From Oopsacas minuta (Eukaryota; Porifera; Hexactinellida; Lyssacinosida; Leucopsacidae): a stretch of DNA of 64,000 bases. Numbering within the stretch: position 1 is the stretch's first letter; each line of letters opens with the position of its first letter. The notes below the pieces were generated by a model that had not been told where the DNA came from, did no database searches, and was given only the letters and a program-made list of their open reading frames with translations. Positions 12,790 to 23,825 of the stretch are shown here, piece by piece. The position numbers were made by a program, and so were the translations under genes. Location: NCBI GenBank assembly GCA_024704765.1, contig JAKMXF010000044.1, positions 186,001-250,000 of the forward strand. Direction: 5' to 3'.

Positions 12790-13440
12790 CTAACCTAGTT
12801 CAAATGTTGGTCTCAGTGGATCAATCTGTAATTTAGATATAAAGAAGAATTCTATATATGATAGGCTTGGAGGTGATGAACAAAACTCAAACATTAATGA
12901 TAGACATAATATGTGGTGTTTTGGTCTTTGCATTCTGGTCCTAGCATTCACTAATTTACCGTTCCTCCCGATGACATTGCAAAGTGACTTGCAGTGGTAA
13001 GTAGCAACAAAGTTCAATTCTCCATCAAACTGGGTATATTTTTTATGTTGGCATAAGTTTTACATTATCCTGCACGCAAATCACTGAAATAGCTAAGTTT
13101 GTTAATTTGTTGAAATTTGTCATTTATATAATAGGTTAGACCTGTTGAATTGAATATACCATCGCTACATCATGTTATGTATCGTTAAATATGAAAAAAA
13201 AAAAAATCTATTAATGACAGCTCCTATAATAATATATTTCTCAATAAAAGGCAATGAAGAATAGCAATTATAGTAGCTGACCATTTTCTCTTTTTTGAAT
13301 CACAAGTGGATGCATATTGCCTCTTCATTATTCCAATGGAATCTTTGAACTTCCTCTTCTACGACAAAACTGTAATTTGCAGCAAATAGACCAACACGAT
13401 AGGTTTCAGCAATCGCATCCTTTAGCTTCTTAAAATATCA
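12790..13440 (-). pseudogene. Relic of an uncharacterised transposase-like family
   Basis: On the minus strand three blocks occur in order. First is KKLKDAIAETYRVGLFAANY followed by VEEEVQRFHWNNEEA. Then comes KLSYFSDLRAG and KTYANIKN. Last is NFVATYHCKSLCNVIGRNGK with a following MQRPK and MFEFCS. From memory of the family, these line up with proteins in arthropods and cnidarians that share an FSDG-x-QYKN motif and a FFATSHGKSPCDGIGG motif. They are multi-copy and behave like transposon genes, but I cannot name the superfamily. The blocks lie in different frames with stops, so this is a decayed fragment lacking both termini. Confidence 0.55.
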
Positions 13441-14710
13441 TGTATGTCCTCGAGAAATGTATGGATGTGAAGTCAGTTTTTCATGAATTAATGAAAATTT
13501 CGGTATAAAGCTCTCCAAGGTAGATTTGTCGATCTATTTCCATTTTTATATTCAACCGGGGTCTATAAAATGAAGTATATATAATTCTTTGTGTATATAT
13601 ATTGAGTTTTATATATCTCATTATCAACTCCTTCAAATATTCCTCACAGATATATTCAGAGGTTTTCGCTACCATTGCTATTTTCGCGATGATGAATCAT
13701 AAGGTTAGCATTGTCAAGGAAGAAACTAACTTGGACATTAATGTTTTGTAGTTATCCTGAGTATCCAGAGCATCTAAAGCATCCGTAAAAGAATCACATT
13801 CTGGTGGATTGAACACACGCACACAGGGTGGGTTCCATGTGAGTCAGCTATTACACACAATTTTTTCCGTAATTCACAGAAGTTTGGAAACGTTATCTGA
13901 CATATTAGTTTAGATAATTTTCTTATTTTGAAATTATGATTACAAATCTTAGGGTCGAGGTAGTTATTTGTGAATTCTGAGCTAGCATTTCTTTTGAGTT
14001 CGAAAGTATTAAACGCTTCTGGACGTAAATTGATTATATACGCTTACGTGATCTTTCTTCTCAGGTATTTCCGTGTATACTTATCATCCTAATGGAATGA
14101 TTCGACAAATTTGATTGTTTCATCAGCTAACGCCTTTCTTATCAATCAATACCCATTGATACTTACTATCGTTAGTAGCGTCGAGAGAGGGGTGCTTGCC
14201 CGAGCCCATTAATATATGACCCTCTCTTTACCAGATATTTGTCAGACATCCTGAACATTGTTCAAAAGCGTTTCTATAATCAATACAAACCTTCATAGAA
14301 TTCCACTCTATATTTCCCTTACTAGATAGAATAATTATCATGATAGAATAATGAATAATACATCTGACCACTAAATAACTATTACTGAATTCTTTCAAAA
14401 TTGTTGAATGTATAACTACTTAAGTTAATGAATAAATTGACGAAATATTTTCCATTTATCATTGTCCCAAGATAAAATTTCAAGATAATCTGAGAGAGAA
14501 GGACAATGACTTTCAAATAAACAGTAGATGTTGTTAATATCTTAAATATAGAAGATGATTTAAGAGTATCAATTACTTCGTAAGCGAAAATAGTTCATAT
14601 TAATCTGAAAAATCCAAAATTCTAAATTATCATATTGGCTGCATAATTTTTCCATACAAGAAAATATTAGATTCTTAAAAATTGCCTAAGCACCAGCAAA
14701 TATAATCAAT
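13441..14710. other. No gene recognised
   Basis: AT-rich sequence without a recognised domain, repeat boundary or RNA gene. The short open frame at 13481-13675 (minus) has no recognisable content. Confidence 0.4.
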
Positions 14711-15249
14711 TTTCACATGCATCAATAAATGCGCTAAATTATGCACATTTCACACATTTTAGGCCTAGGCTGGCCAATCTTTTGGCTCAGTTTTAGAAGG
14801 TTTCGTTTCAATGTCGAATTTTGAGAAAAATATTTCCCTCGATCTATGTTCGCATAATTACGCGTATTAGTCAAAATGGGGAAACCAATGGTACAGGGAG
14901 ATGGAGAATCTTCGTGAACCTAAGGATGAACATTTAGCTCAAAAAATGACTAAGCTATGACCATTTTAAGTAAGGGATAGCTAAATTTTTGCTGATTACC
15001 AACTTCAAACAGTCAGACCTCAGTCAGTAAGGTACATGTTCAGCATTAGGTTAAGTAGAAAGCCCTAAGGATGGTAAATATCTTTCTAGCATTGATTTCT
15101 TCATAGCTCATAATTTGTCTAATAATTGTACGCATATAGACCGAGGTCAGTATTGATTTGAAATTTTGAATTGACAGATTTCACAATTAGGCCAAAAATA
15201 GGCCAAAATGTGTGGAGCATGTATAATTTTGCCGATTTTAACATGTAAA
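14711..15249. mobile_element. Inverted-repeat element, about 540 bp, non-coding
   Basis: The left part (TTTTCACATGCAT, then AAATTATGCACA, then CACACATTTTAGGCCTAGG) is matched in inverted orientation by the right part (TAGGCCAAAATGTGTGGAG, then ATGTATAATTTTGCCGA, then AACATGTAAAAAT). The arms are 60-70 bp with mismatches. No coding capacity is seen. It is probably a MITE of unknown superfamily. Confidence 0.5.
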
Positions 15250-15416
15250 AATTAAGTGAATTTGCTGATAATTTGAGTAACTCTATTCTATCCAACATTT
15301 ACCAATAGAAATATTGTATGTACTCTTTACAGCATTAGTATATATATATTGAATATTTCTATTCATAAATGAGTAAGGGGCCCCAGAAATACCTTGGAAA
15401 CCAACAAAGATTGCCT

Positions 15417-15659
15417 TCAATCTTCATCTGTATCATCAGCTTTGCATGGTAAGAAACCAAGGTTAATTTCTTCGGTACAACAACAACGGACTAGGTTATA
15501 ATCAATATGTGTATATTTGCAAAACACTGCAATGAACAAATAGATAATGCTTATTGAGATTGCCGCATAATTATAGCAACTGATAGCCATGCTAACCGTC
15601 CGGTTGCAAAAGTTGCGAAAGAAATAGTCAGCGGTAGGCTGAACAATCATCAAGATCAT
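15417..15659 (-). CDS. Candidate exon or chance ORF with one hydrophobic segment
   Basis: An 80-codon open frame on the minus strand carries a hydrophobic stretch (AAISISIIYLFIAVF, residues about 31-45), then a Cys-rich tail (VRCCCTEE) and an acidic end (KADDTDED) before the stop. Base composition is somewhat less AT-rich than its surroundings. It could be the last exon of a membrane protein, with an AG acceptor near 15683. I recognise no family and see no upstream exon, so chance is quite possible. Confidence 0.2.
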   Translation of the reverse strand: MILMIVQPTADYFFRNFCNRTVSMAISCYNYAAISISIIYLFIAVFCKYTHIDYNLVRCCCTEEINLGFLPCKADDTDED

Positions 15660-17049
15660 ATAGGTTCCAGTTGATAAAGCTTAATTCCTGCTTGATCTAC
15701 TCGAGATGGGTTGAAGAAATTATACACAACTACCTCACTTATTACTGAAGGACAAACATAACTTTCCATCATATAATAATTTTGAAGTTCTACGTAACTT
15801 TGTATTTTCGCGACCTTCTATATGTATATATCCTGTAAAGCCATTGGTTTTAGATACTTCATATTCCCTTCAAGTTCAACTAACCTTAGAAAGGATACTA
15901 TCTAATAGAGATCTCCCAACCAATATTGACTTACACTGACCTAAAAGAATAGCAGATGGACAGAGCCTCTCATGCTACAAGTGGCGTACCCGCAGGGCTG
16001 ATTTTGGCATACAAGAGTATTTTTGGGGCTGGCCCGGACAAGTTCGTGTCTTGGACGAAATTCACAACTGAAGGGGGATGCCCTTTGCAAAGTATGCTCT
16101 GAGATCAAGTATAAGGAAATTATCAAAATTTCGAAATGTGGAAAATATTCAACATTGTACAATAATGATGACTCAATAAACTGCTAATTTCATGATGAGC
16201 TGCATTAGATAGTCATCACGTCGGTACATCTGGCATATTGGGGGTATCAAATATGTATATCAGCTAAGCAGTGTCCAATAATGTAATATTGATAATCCAT
16301 AAAGCAGGGATATCGAGATTTCAGCAATCGATACTTTTCTTTATCAATCCAATCGAGAAATTCATCTAAATTTTTCATCGATATTTATGGATACTTTAAT
16401 CGGAAATGAAACGATATTTTCGCCAACTATTATCGATTTTTTTACCTCTATCTTTCGAATTATCTAGTTTTTCTCAGAAGTGCAAAACAAAACAGACATT
16501 GACATTCAATTGAGAATCCAATTCATTCCAAATTTCAATATTCTATCAATATTTTCATCGATATTTTTGACCGTGAATTTATATCCCACAACAGCACACA
16601 TCCGCGTAGCAGGCTTATTCTAGTGGCCAGGTTACTCCATTAAATCTATAGATAAAGATTACAGCATGCGAAAGGATAAGCGATAACTATATTTATTATA
16701 TATAAAGAAATTTAAAATTCCATTCAAAAATATCTAAAAATATAGAGAAAAAGATAAGGTACCTGTCGATGTGCCAAATGTGCTGACACGCGAACGACAT
16801 AATATAAAAACTGGAAATTTCAATTATTTTTTGGATTAGGGATAAAAAGAAGTGCATAGTTGATTCGAAGTCAATAACTCATGAGCTTAGCAACTCTATT
16901 GAAGCCATAATCAAGTTTCACAAATATGATGTGAATCATGGGAAGAATCATACATACCACATCTAGAAATTATTTCAGGTCGAAAAGACGTCATATGATC
17001 GCAAAATAGGCTGATATGATGTAAAATGCTAACGTAATAAAGCGAAATA
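15660..17049. other. No gene; dispersed repeats
   Basis: Bases 16012-16060 (GGCCCGGACAAGTTCG core) recur near 26985-27030. From 16300 to 16580 the sequence is rich in ATCGATA motifs in both orientations, as in decayed palindromic MITE ends, but I could not fix boundaries. Confidence 0.35.
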
Positions 17050-17442
17050 TGTTGATCTTTGATTTCTAAGTTGAATCAGGTAATATTCGAAATATATATT
17101 TATACAACATATCAAAAATTTGTGTGATAAAGTTGTCTAGTTCTTGAGTTATAGCTGAAAGCATGGACATCTGTCAATATTCACCTATAACTCGATAATC
17201 GTTACAGTTATAGTCCTATCAAAATAGCTAAAGTATAATACAGACCCACTTCCAATTATATTTTGATATGACATCTTGTATCATTGTGACGTAATCCTGA
17301 ATATGCCCAATTATAGTCATTTTCAAGATTGCACAATAATCTTCAGAGATATCACATCAAAATATATCCTCAAGGGAATGGGAAGCTGGGTATGTCATAT
17401 TATTTGGCTATCTTAATAAAACTGTAACTCTAACGATTATCG
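17050..17442. repeat. Foldback element, right arm cut short
   Basis: The left arm starts ATCTTTGATTTCTAAG and contains CTCGATAATCGTTACAG. The right arm contains the inverted ACTGTAACTCTAACGATTAT and then stops where the Mutator-like element begins near 17450. The central part pairs around TGATATGACATC / GATATCACATCA. The missing distal right arm is not found immediately after the Mutator-like element. Confidence 0.65.
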
Positions 17443-17449
17443 CGGGGGC

Positions 17450-19610
17450 GCAGCATTTGTTAGAATTTTTAGACAATCATTCGTTAGAATTTTCCCAACT
17501 GTCACTTGTTAGAATGGTTTTTCAGGTTACCATCAAAATCCATTAAATCCACGTCTATTCGTCACCATTTCTGGAATCTGATTCTTTGTTAAATAAACAA
17601 CTATCTTGTTTTTTGACTGCCACTTCAAGTATGAAACGTATACACCAACGTCCAAATAGAGTATAAATTCATAACTCAACTGTTGTAATATATTAAGGTC
17701 ATGGACTACACATTAGATTAATACAAGCGTAGTGTCGGAAGAATTTTTACAACTCAGGATGGTAACAAATATATTACATCATAAGTAAAGGGCAGCTTTG
17801 CGTATCTACGATGTGTGTTGTTTAGAGGTGGGTGTAAGGGTTCTAGTAAACTTAATCATGAACCCAATTAGATCATACCTTTGAATTTGCATAATCATAA
17901 TGTCGAAAAGTATCAAACAGAAGTTTATCAATTGAAAACAAAATGCAAAACTATGACCGAGAGTTCACAAACTAAACTTCAAGAGTTTCTGACGATGTTA
18001 CAAAAAATGATCCTTGCGCAAGTGATAGCTCCTTTACAGAATACGAGTCATCCCTCTATCGAGCGAGACGAAAATTACAACCGAGAATTTCGCTTACAGC
18101 TTCCGAGTGTGTTGCTATGTTGCCAACAACAACATTGGGGAAATATATAAGTATAACGTATTGACAAGTGTACAAACAGGTGTGATCTTTTTCAGAGCAG
18201 GTGCAGACATTTTTGGACGAGGTGACCAATGTTCAATTTGATGGAACTTTTTTTAACGTTCCAACTCAATTCTCTCAGCTCTGGATAATATTTGTTCAGT
18301 GAGGAGAGATACTCTACCGGCTGTGCATTGTTCAATGGTATCCAAGACCCAGGAATTATATCAAGCAGTATTGGAAAGTATCATTATTAATGCTCCAAAA
18401 TTCCGATCATTAGCGACTATGTCAGATTGGGAACCAGCAGCAAGAAATGCTTTTAAGGTAGTGTTCCCTCAAGCGAGAATTTACGGTTGCTAGTTTCATT
18501 ATACCCAGCAAATTTGTGATAAATCACAAAAATTTGGTCTTATCCAAAGTTTTGGAGATAATCCAGAAGTACTGACTGCATGAAACAATTAATAGCAATC
18601 CCGTTTTTACCAGCTCCCCTAATTATTCCCACTTTCAACTTCCTTCTAATCCAGTCATAGAAAATACTGAGAAATCAAACTCGAAAAACTTAAGAACTAT
18701 TGCAAAACGTTGGATCAATCAAATACCTCGGAGGAACTTTCTATTTATGAATTCAACATCGCTACAAATATGGGGCAGAAAGCTATCATTCTAAACTGAA
18801 ATCCATTGTGAGAACCAATAACCCAGGGACATGGACATTCATAGGAACTCTAAATGAATAATACAAGATACAGATAATGATATAGGACGCTTACGGTAGG
18901 GAAGAGAAATCAGCAGGACGCGAAAATAAACAGAACATAAAAAATGAAGAGCGTAGGAATATTTGCAAACAGAAATTGTCTTGTGGAGACTACAACCCGA
19001 TTGAATTCCTGAAAGCGATTAGCAACATAATTTCGCAAGAACATTCTTCATCAAGTGATTCTGATTATTCTGACTAAGGAAATGTTGAGGCAACTGGAGA
19101 AATACACAAGTGCGTTATTTGTCTTGCTCGTCATATAGAAACATGGATCTTCATGCCGTGTAGTCATGCCACCTGTTGTACGGAGTGTAGCAAATCAATT
19201 GAAGAACTGGGACACCCTTGTCCAATGTGCCATTCGATAATCGAAACACGCTTTCAATTATTCACTAGTTAATAAAATTTAAGATTATGATCTTTCATTA
19301 TATATAATTATTTCATCTTCAAGTAATTATATTATTACTATATTTTCCAGATATATCATTAAAGCTATCATTTATCTTCACGAAATATATTATCAATACA
19401 TAAAAATTCATCAAAAAATAATACCGATATACATAGTTGAAACTAAAAATAATACATATATGCACTGATACTAACAGAAAATTTATTCAAAATTTCTAAA
19501 AGTGACTGTCAATTGAAAATCCATTCCAACAAGTGACAGTCGATTGAAATACATTTCTAAGAAGTGATAGTCGATTGAAAATACATTCTAGCAAGTCACA
19601 GTTGCTGTTC
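17450..19610 (+). mobile_element. Mutator-like element with repeated termini
   Basis: The right end holds three and a half copies of a 31-bp unit (AAGTGACAGTCGATTGAAAA start) at 19500-19610. The left end (17453-17520) holds the same unit in inverted form, seen as TGTTAGAAT repeated three times, once as ACTGTCACTTGTTAGAATG. The decayed FLYWCH/MULE/RING gene lies between. I could not confirm a 9-bp target duplication. Confidence 0.65.
17742..19272 (+). pseudogene. MULE transposase with FLYWCH and C-terminal RING finger, decayed
   Basis: The order on the plus strand is as follows. A FLYWCH-like region (IFTTQDGNKYI, then FAYLRCVLFRGGCKG, then LHNHNVEKY) lies at 17748-17913. A helical stretch follows at 17914-18070. 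The MULE DDE core starts with FDGTFFNVPTQFSQLW (first Asp, about 18238) and continues with SDWEPAARNAFKVVFPQARI (second Asp, about 18424). AESYHSKLKS (catalytic Glu, about 18779) comes next, then NEERRNICKQKLS. The gene ends with an IAP-style RING at 19108-19240: CVIC, then MPCSHATCC, ECSK, and CPMC. Stops at several points and at least three frame changes make it a pseudogene. Each part is recognisable; the RING is intact in one frame. Confidence 0.75.
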
Positions 19611-20329
19611 CTAGTATCTTTCCAAATTGTCCAACCTATTTTCACAGATGCAGTTGCTGAAAGCCCAAGGCTATCTCTAGACGATAAAGAGGAGAAGAGG
19701 ATGCAGGATGTATAGAAGAAAAGTTGAGCAGAAATTCAAGAGGCAGAAGCTAATTTCATGATTTCAAGTCTTAGTTGTAATATGTCTAAGTTGCACATGA
19801 TCGAGCTCCCAAACGGTTAGCTTTTCCATCACCCTGTTTCTTCTATTATATTATTTCTTAAGATTCAATTTTGTAAGTTTCTTTAGCTCTCGTCTTCACC
19901 AATCAATAATATCAGGTTATTAGAAAACATTATACATGAAGTTGATGTAATTGAAATTTTTCCAAGTGCTAATATAAATACCTCTGCAACATCTCTGATA
20001 CGACATGTGGAGAACTCTATTCATAGTCTTGCTCAGACCACACTGATTTCAAGTTGTATTTCGAAATCGCTGAGGCTTCTTTACAAATGCGTCTTACTTT
20101 TTTGCTCGATCAGTTGAAATATCTAATCATTGGTGAACAAGCTTGACGTTATAACATCATCACCCAGGTCTTTTGTTTCAAAATTCACGGCATTTTTCCA
20201 GCTTGTTACCGTCTCATTCAGGGCTCTAATTGCTTAACTTTTCTTCATGAGCGTATCTGTTGAAAGTAAAAACTAGTTGGGCTTAGAGAGTGATAATACA
20301 AGAATACCACTATATTCAATGATTTAGAA

Positions 20330-22035
20330 CGCCATGTTATTCCTCAAATGGATGAGGTACATATCCCTGGTAATGCATCATATAAGGGAGGGAGGGTAAT
20401 TGGGTCGATTGACAATCCTAATGATCCATATGCCACAGTTTTCTCAATTATGCTTTCTAGTCTATCGGCCAAGTTCTCTACCATTGTTCGGTTGATTCCT
20501 TTGAGTTCTTCTTGAACTAAATCATTATATCTTATTGTCAGGTCTACTATCTGTGATATATAAATTTGCGGTCTATTTGTAGAAGCTGTGAGTACTGACA
20601 ACTATCCACTGAACGTTCCTTTGTACAATTTGTTTTCAACTAGTTCGAAACTGGAGCCAAAAGTACAACACCCCTGCAACCCACATAGAAATTTAATTTT
20701 GCTTTTTGATAATGTTCATATCATTAAGTGCATCCGAAATAATTGGTTGAATATCAAAAATATTGACAACACTTTCATTTTCCCGAAGTTCAACGAATGT
20801 CTAGTAAGTATTCAAAATATCATTGATACTAACAAAAAATTTTACCTCTCCATCCCTAGAGCCAGCATTTTACTGCCAATTTGACCTCCAAATCTGTAAA
20901 TCCAGATATTTGTTACGCTCGTTGTCAAGATATACGAGATTTGTATAGATCGGATAGATGTAATTTATTGAAACGAGCACCAAAATTAACAGCGAAAGCT
21001 TGTTGGCCCTCAAGCTTAGAACGGCATAATTTCAGTTTTGCATTGAAAATTTTTCCTGAGACAACATCTGCCAGCCTATTAGCGTGGAAAATCGAAAATG
21101 ACATCAAAAACATCAATCAAACAGTAGATTTTCTTGATCTTAGTAACCGGGTATGGAAAATATTCAATGTGAACTGCGTTGGGAAAAATATCCGTTTCAA
21201 TGATGAATTTTCAGCTCCAATATACCCAGACATTTTTCGGTTGCAATTATTTAACAACGTGGTGGTTTCCTGGTTGGATACTTGTGTTAATCTACCGTTT
21301 TTGGTTGGGAAATTGCCACCACAAACCTTTACCAGCTTTTGACATACATGTGAGGCTTTACCACTACTAGTCAAACAATTAACTGAAAATTGTAGGCACC
21401 AATATCTTCTTAATGTAAGAATACAAAATGAGGCTTTAGAATACCATTTTGGATCATACAGACAAATGTCAGGGTCTCATTATCAAATATCTTTTAACCC
21501 AGTTTCAGAAAGCGAACGAAGACTCCAACTTTCAACCTTTCAATGGTTTTTGATATAATAATACGGTTTGGGAGGTAACGTTTCACTAAAGAATACCTTA
21601 GGAAATTGGCAGACGATTGTGAGTGTACTAGTGACGAAAAGCAACTCAATATAGAACCTTATATGACATTATTGAATGATATCTTGCCTATTGAATTAGA
21701 AGTTTCTCAGATTGAATGCTTCATCAATATAGCAGGATAGGCAGTCTTCTCTTACATAAAAAAGTCAAATACTTGTCAATCATGTCACGATCATTTAAAA
21801 CAGATAGACTCTAGAAGTTAATAATGAAGTTGGTTCCCAATATGCTTTGATGAATTTAGTAGATCGAGGTTCTCTTAAATATCCTTCTTTTTGTGTAGTA
21901 AAATCTGTTACTTTCTTGTTTAAAGCCTTTCAGATGATAGATAACTGTGATTCCCTCAGCAAGAAATTCTATTCTGCACAGTCCATAGTTTGTTGGTACT
22001 CATTTCTAGACAATCGTTTCATACAGATATACTGA
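20330..22035 (+). pseudogene. P-element/THAP9-like transposase relic
   Basis: On the plus strand MDEVHIPGNASYKGG (20349) corresponds to the P-element block around its first catalytic Asp. Next is LLFDNVHIIKCIRNNW (about 20700), the conserved pre-GTP-binding region. A 153-codon open frame (20881-21342) carries the CWPSSLERHNFSFALKIF block. ALEYHFGSYRQMSGS (about 21431) corresponds to the family's HHFG block. A zinc-ligand-like SNTCQSCHDHL and a C-terminal LMNLVDRGSLKYPSF follow. Several stops and frame changes lie between blocks. The THAP DNA-binding domain expected at the N terminus was not recognised between 19620 and 20330, and no termini were found. Confidence 0.7.
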
Positions 22036-22308
22036 TGTTTGTAATGATTGTTGCTTCTGTGGCGTTTGGAATCGGGACATATTGAAGAAATAGTGTGTTA
22101 TATGGTCAAATATAATCTTGTCGAAGAGGGTCCGCATTAAAATTTTATGGTTTAAAATTGGGATAATACTAAGCTTAGAAATACAAATAATTATTCTTTC
22201 TTCTTTTTTGGATCATTTTACTGTTAGAAGTTTGTGTAGAAGACTGAAGCTATTGTATTGTTATTCGATTTGTTATATCCAGCTGGACGTTTATGATAGT
22301 ATAATATA

Positions 22309-22335
22309 TTACTACTACTGCTACTACTACTACTA
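22309..22335 (+). repeat. (TAC)n microsatellite
   Basis: Nine trinucleotide units of ACT/TAC with one substitution (CTG). Confidence 0.8.
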
Positions 22336-22639
22336 AGAGAAAGTATTATGTTATTTGTTGTATACTACACATGTGTATTGTACTGTTAACTACATTATTT
22401 GACTTATTAAAATCTATTATGTTGACTTTTAATATTCAAATTTTAATAAATCAGGCCGGGTGTGGTAAATCATCTAAACTGATGATTAATAATTACTAGA
22501 AACGCAGTAGAATCAAACCAATAGCTAATACATTGTACTTTGAAAGTCGATGGTAATGACAACCCATGGTCCAAAATTTCAATAGAGTGTCATTGCCTGA
22601 GTATATAGAATGCTATACGTTAGTATTGTTCACTTATCA

Positions 22640-22860
22640 ACCCATTAGGCCATAACGTGACGTCTTCTCGAACTGAAAATGTTTCTATGTGCGAAATGTG
22701 TGATTTAATACATCATATTTGTGAAACTTGATGATAGGTTCAAAATAATTGCTAATATCATGAGTTATTGTCTCCACTTAACTACAATGCACTTCAAATT
22801 TGTTCCAGGCCCAGAATTAATTGTAGTTTCTAGTCCTAATATTAAGTAGTTCACGCCCGA
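22640..22860. repeat. Dispersed repeat, copy 2
   Basis: Matches 10040-10260 (see that entry). Just upstream, 22575-22620 has TGCCTGAGTATATAGAATGC, a motif also present near 35340 and 44150. Confidence 0.6.
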
Positions 22861-23448
22861 CCCAATAATTTTCCTCAAATGCTAACTCATCATGGAATAA
22901 ACACGTCATCATGATTACGCAAAACATCACATTTTCTGATTTCGTTATTTTCAGAATTTCATAATACTCGAAGCACGATTTACACAGATTATTATGCCAA
23001 AGCGACGTAGAAGCTTCAGTATCACCAAAGAAACCCATTAAACGAAATTTGGGTAGACCATGGACGATGAAATATTAAAATTAAGCTATTCTGTCTCGTA
23101 GCGACCAATAACATTCTAAATTTAGCTGTTTAATACTTAAGCTAACCTGGAGCACTAAGCTCTTTCGCACTTGCCAGTAAAAGTGATAATTTGTCGATAA
23201 ATATCCAATCTATAAATATCAGCAACAAGCCAATCGACGATACAACCCATATGAAATGTGCCAATCAACAATAGATAATTGTCTCGATTGGATTAGATGA
23301 GGATACCTGCCCAAGAAATGATAATTACGTCATAAATTCGAATTCTATTTCGTGATAATGACCTGGGTGTAGTCAGTAGGGGGCCACAGGGGCACGTACA
23401 GCCCCATCGTCAATGAATAAACAAATTAATTGGTAGACTAATTTTATT

Positions 23449-23712
23449 ATGGAATACGATAACAAGCAGAATTGGCAGATACTGGCAAATTTTACACTTA
23501 TTTGTGCTTTGCTTCTAACGGAATTGTCCTATTTGTCTTTGTCTAAGTTTCTAGAGCCCACATACCGAGAGCTGGGAGTTAAGCAACAGTCGGAAAACGC
23601 GGGCTACTCCACCGATAGTAAGGAAATATCAAATAATGAAATGAATTCCATAAGTAGGATAGACAAAATATTTAACAAAAGTGAATGGCATACATATTAC
23701 CACAATTGTTGA
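23449..23712 (+). CDS. Candidate small protein, 87 residues, N-terminal hydrophobic segment
   Basis: The ATG opens MEYDNKQNWQILANFTLICA, and a hydrophobic run (residues about 10-32) is followed by a polar Ser/Asn/Glu-rich tail ending in Cys. The segment resembles a signal anchor or uncleaved signal peptide. An AATAAA lies about 50 bases past the stop, suitable for polyadenylation. It converges with the eIF4G-like gene, 113 bp away. I recognise no family, and at this base composition an 87-codon frame can arise by chance. Confidence 0.25.
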   Translation: MEYDNKQNWQILANFTLICALLLTELSYLSLSKFLEPTYRELGVKQQSENAGYSTDSKEISNNEMNSISRIDKIFNKSEWHTYYHNC

Positions 23713-23825
23713 AATCTACTAATGGGTATAATGAAATTCTAAAATACACATAGTTTGGATATAATAAACAGATTTTCTGTTAATAGAGATTATGACAAAT
23801 TCTTAACTCAATGTACAACGGACAA

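Noticed and set aside
20344-20601. 85-codon minus-strand open frame
   Set aside because: The plus strand across the same bases encodes P-element blocks, so this is an antisense shadow.
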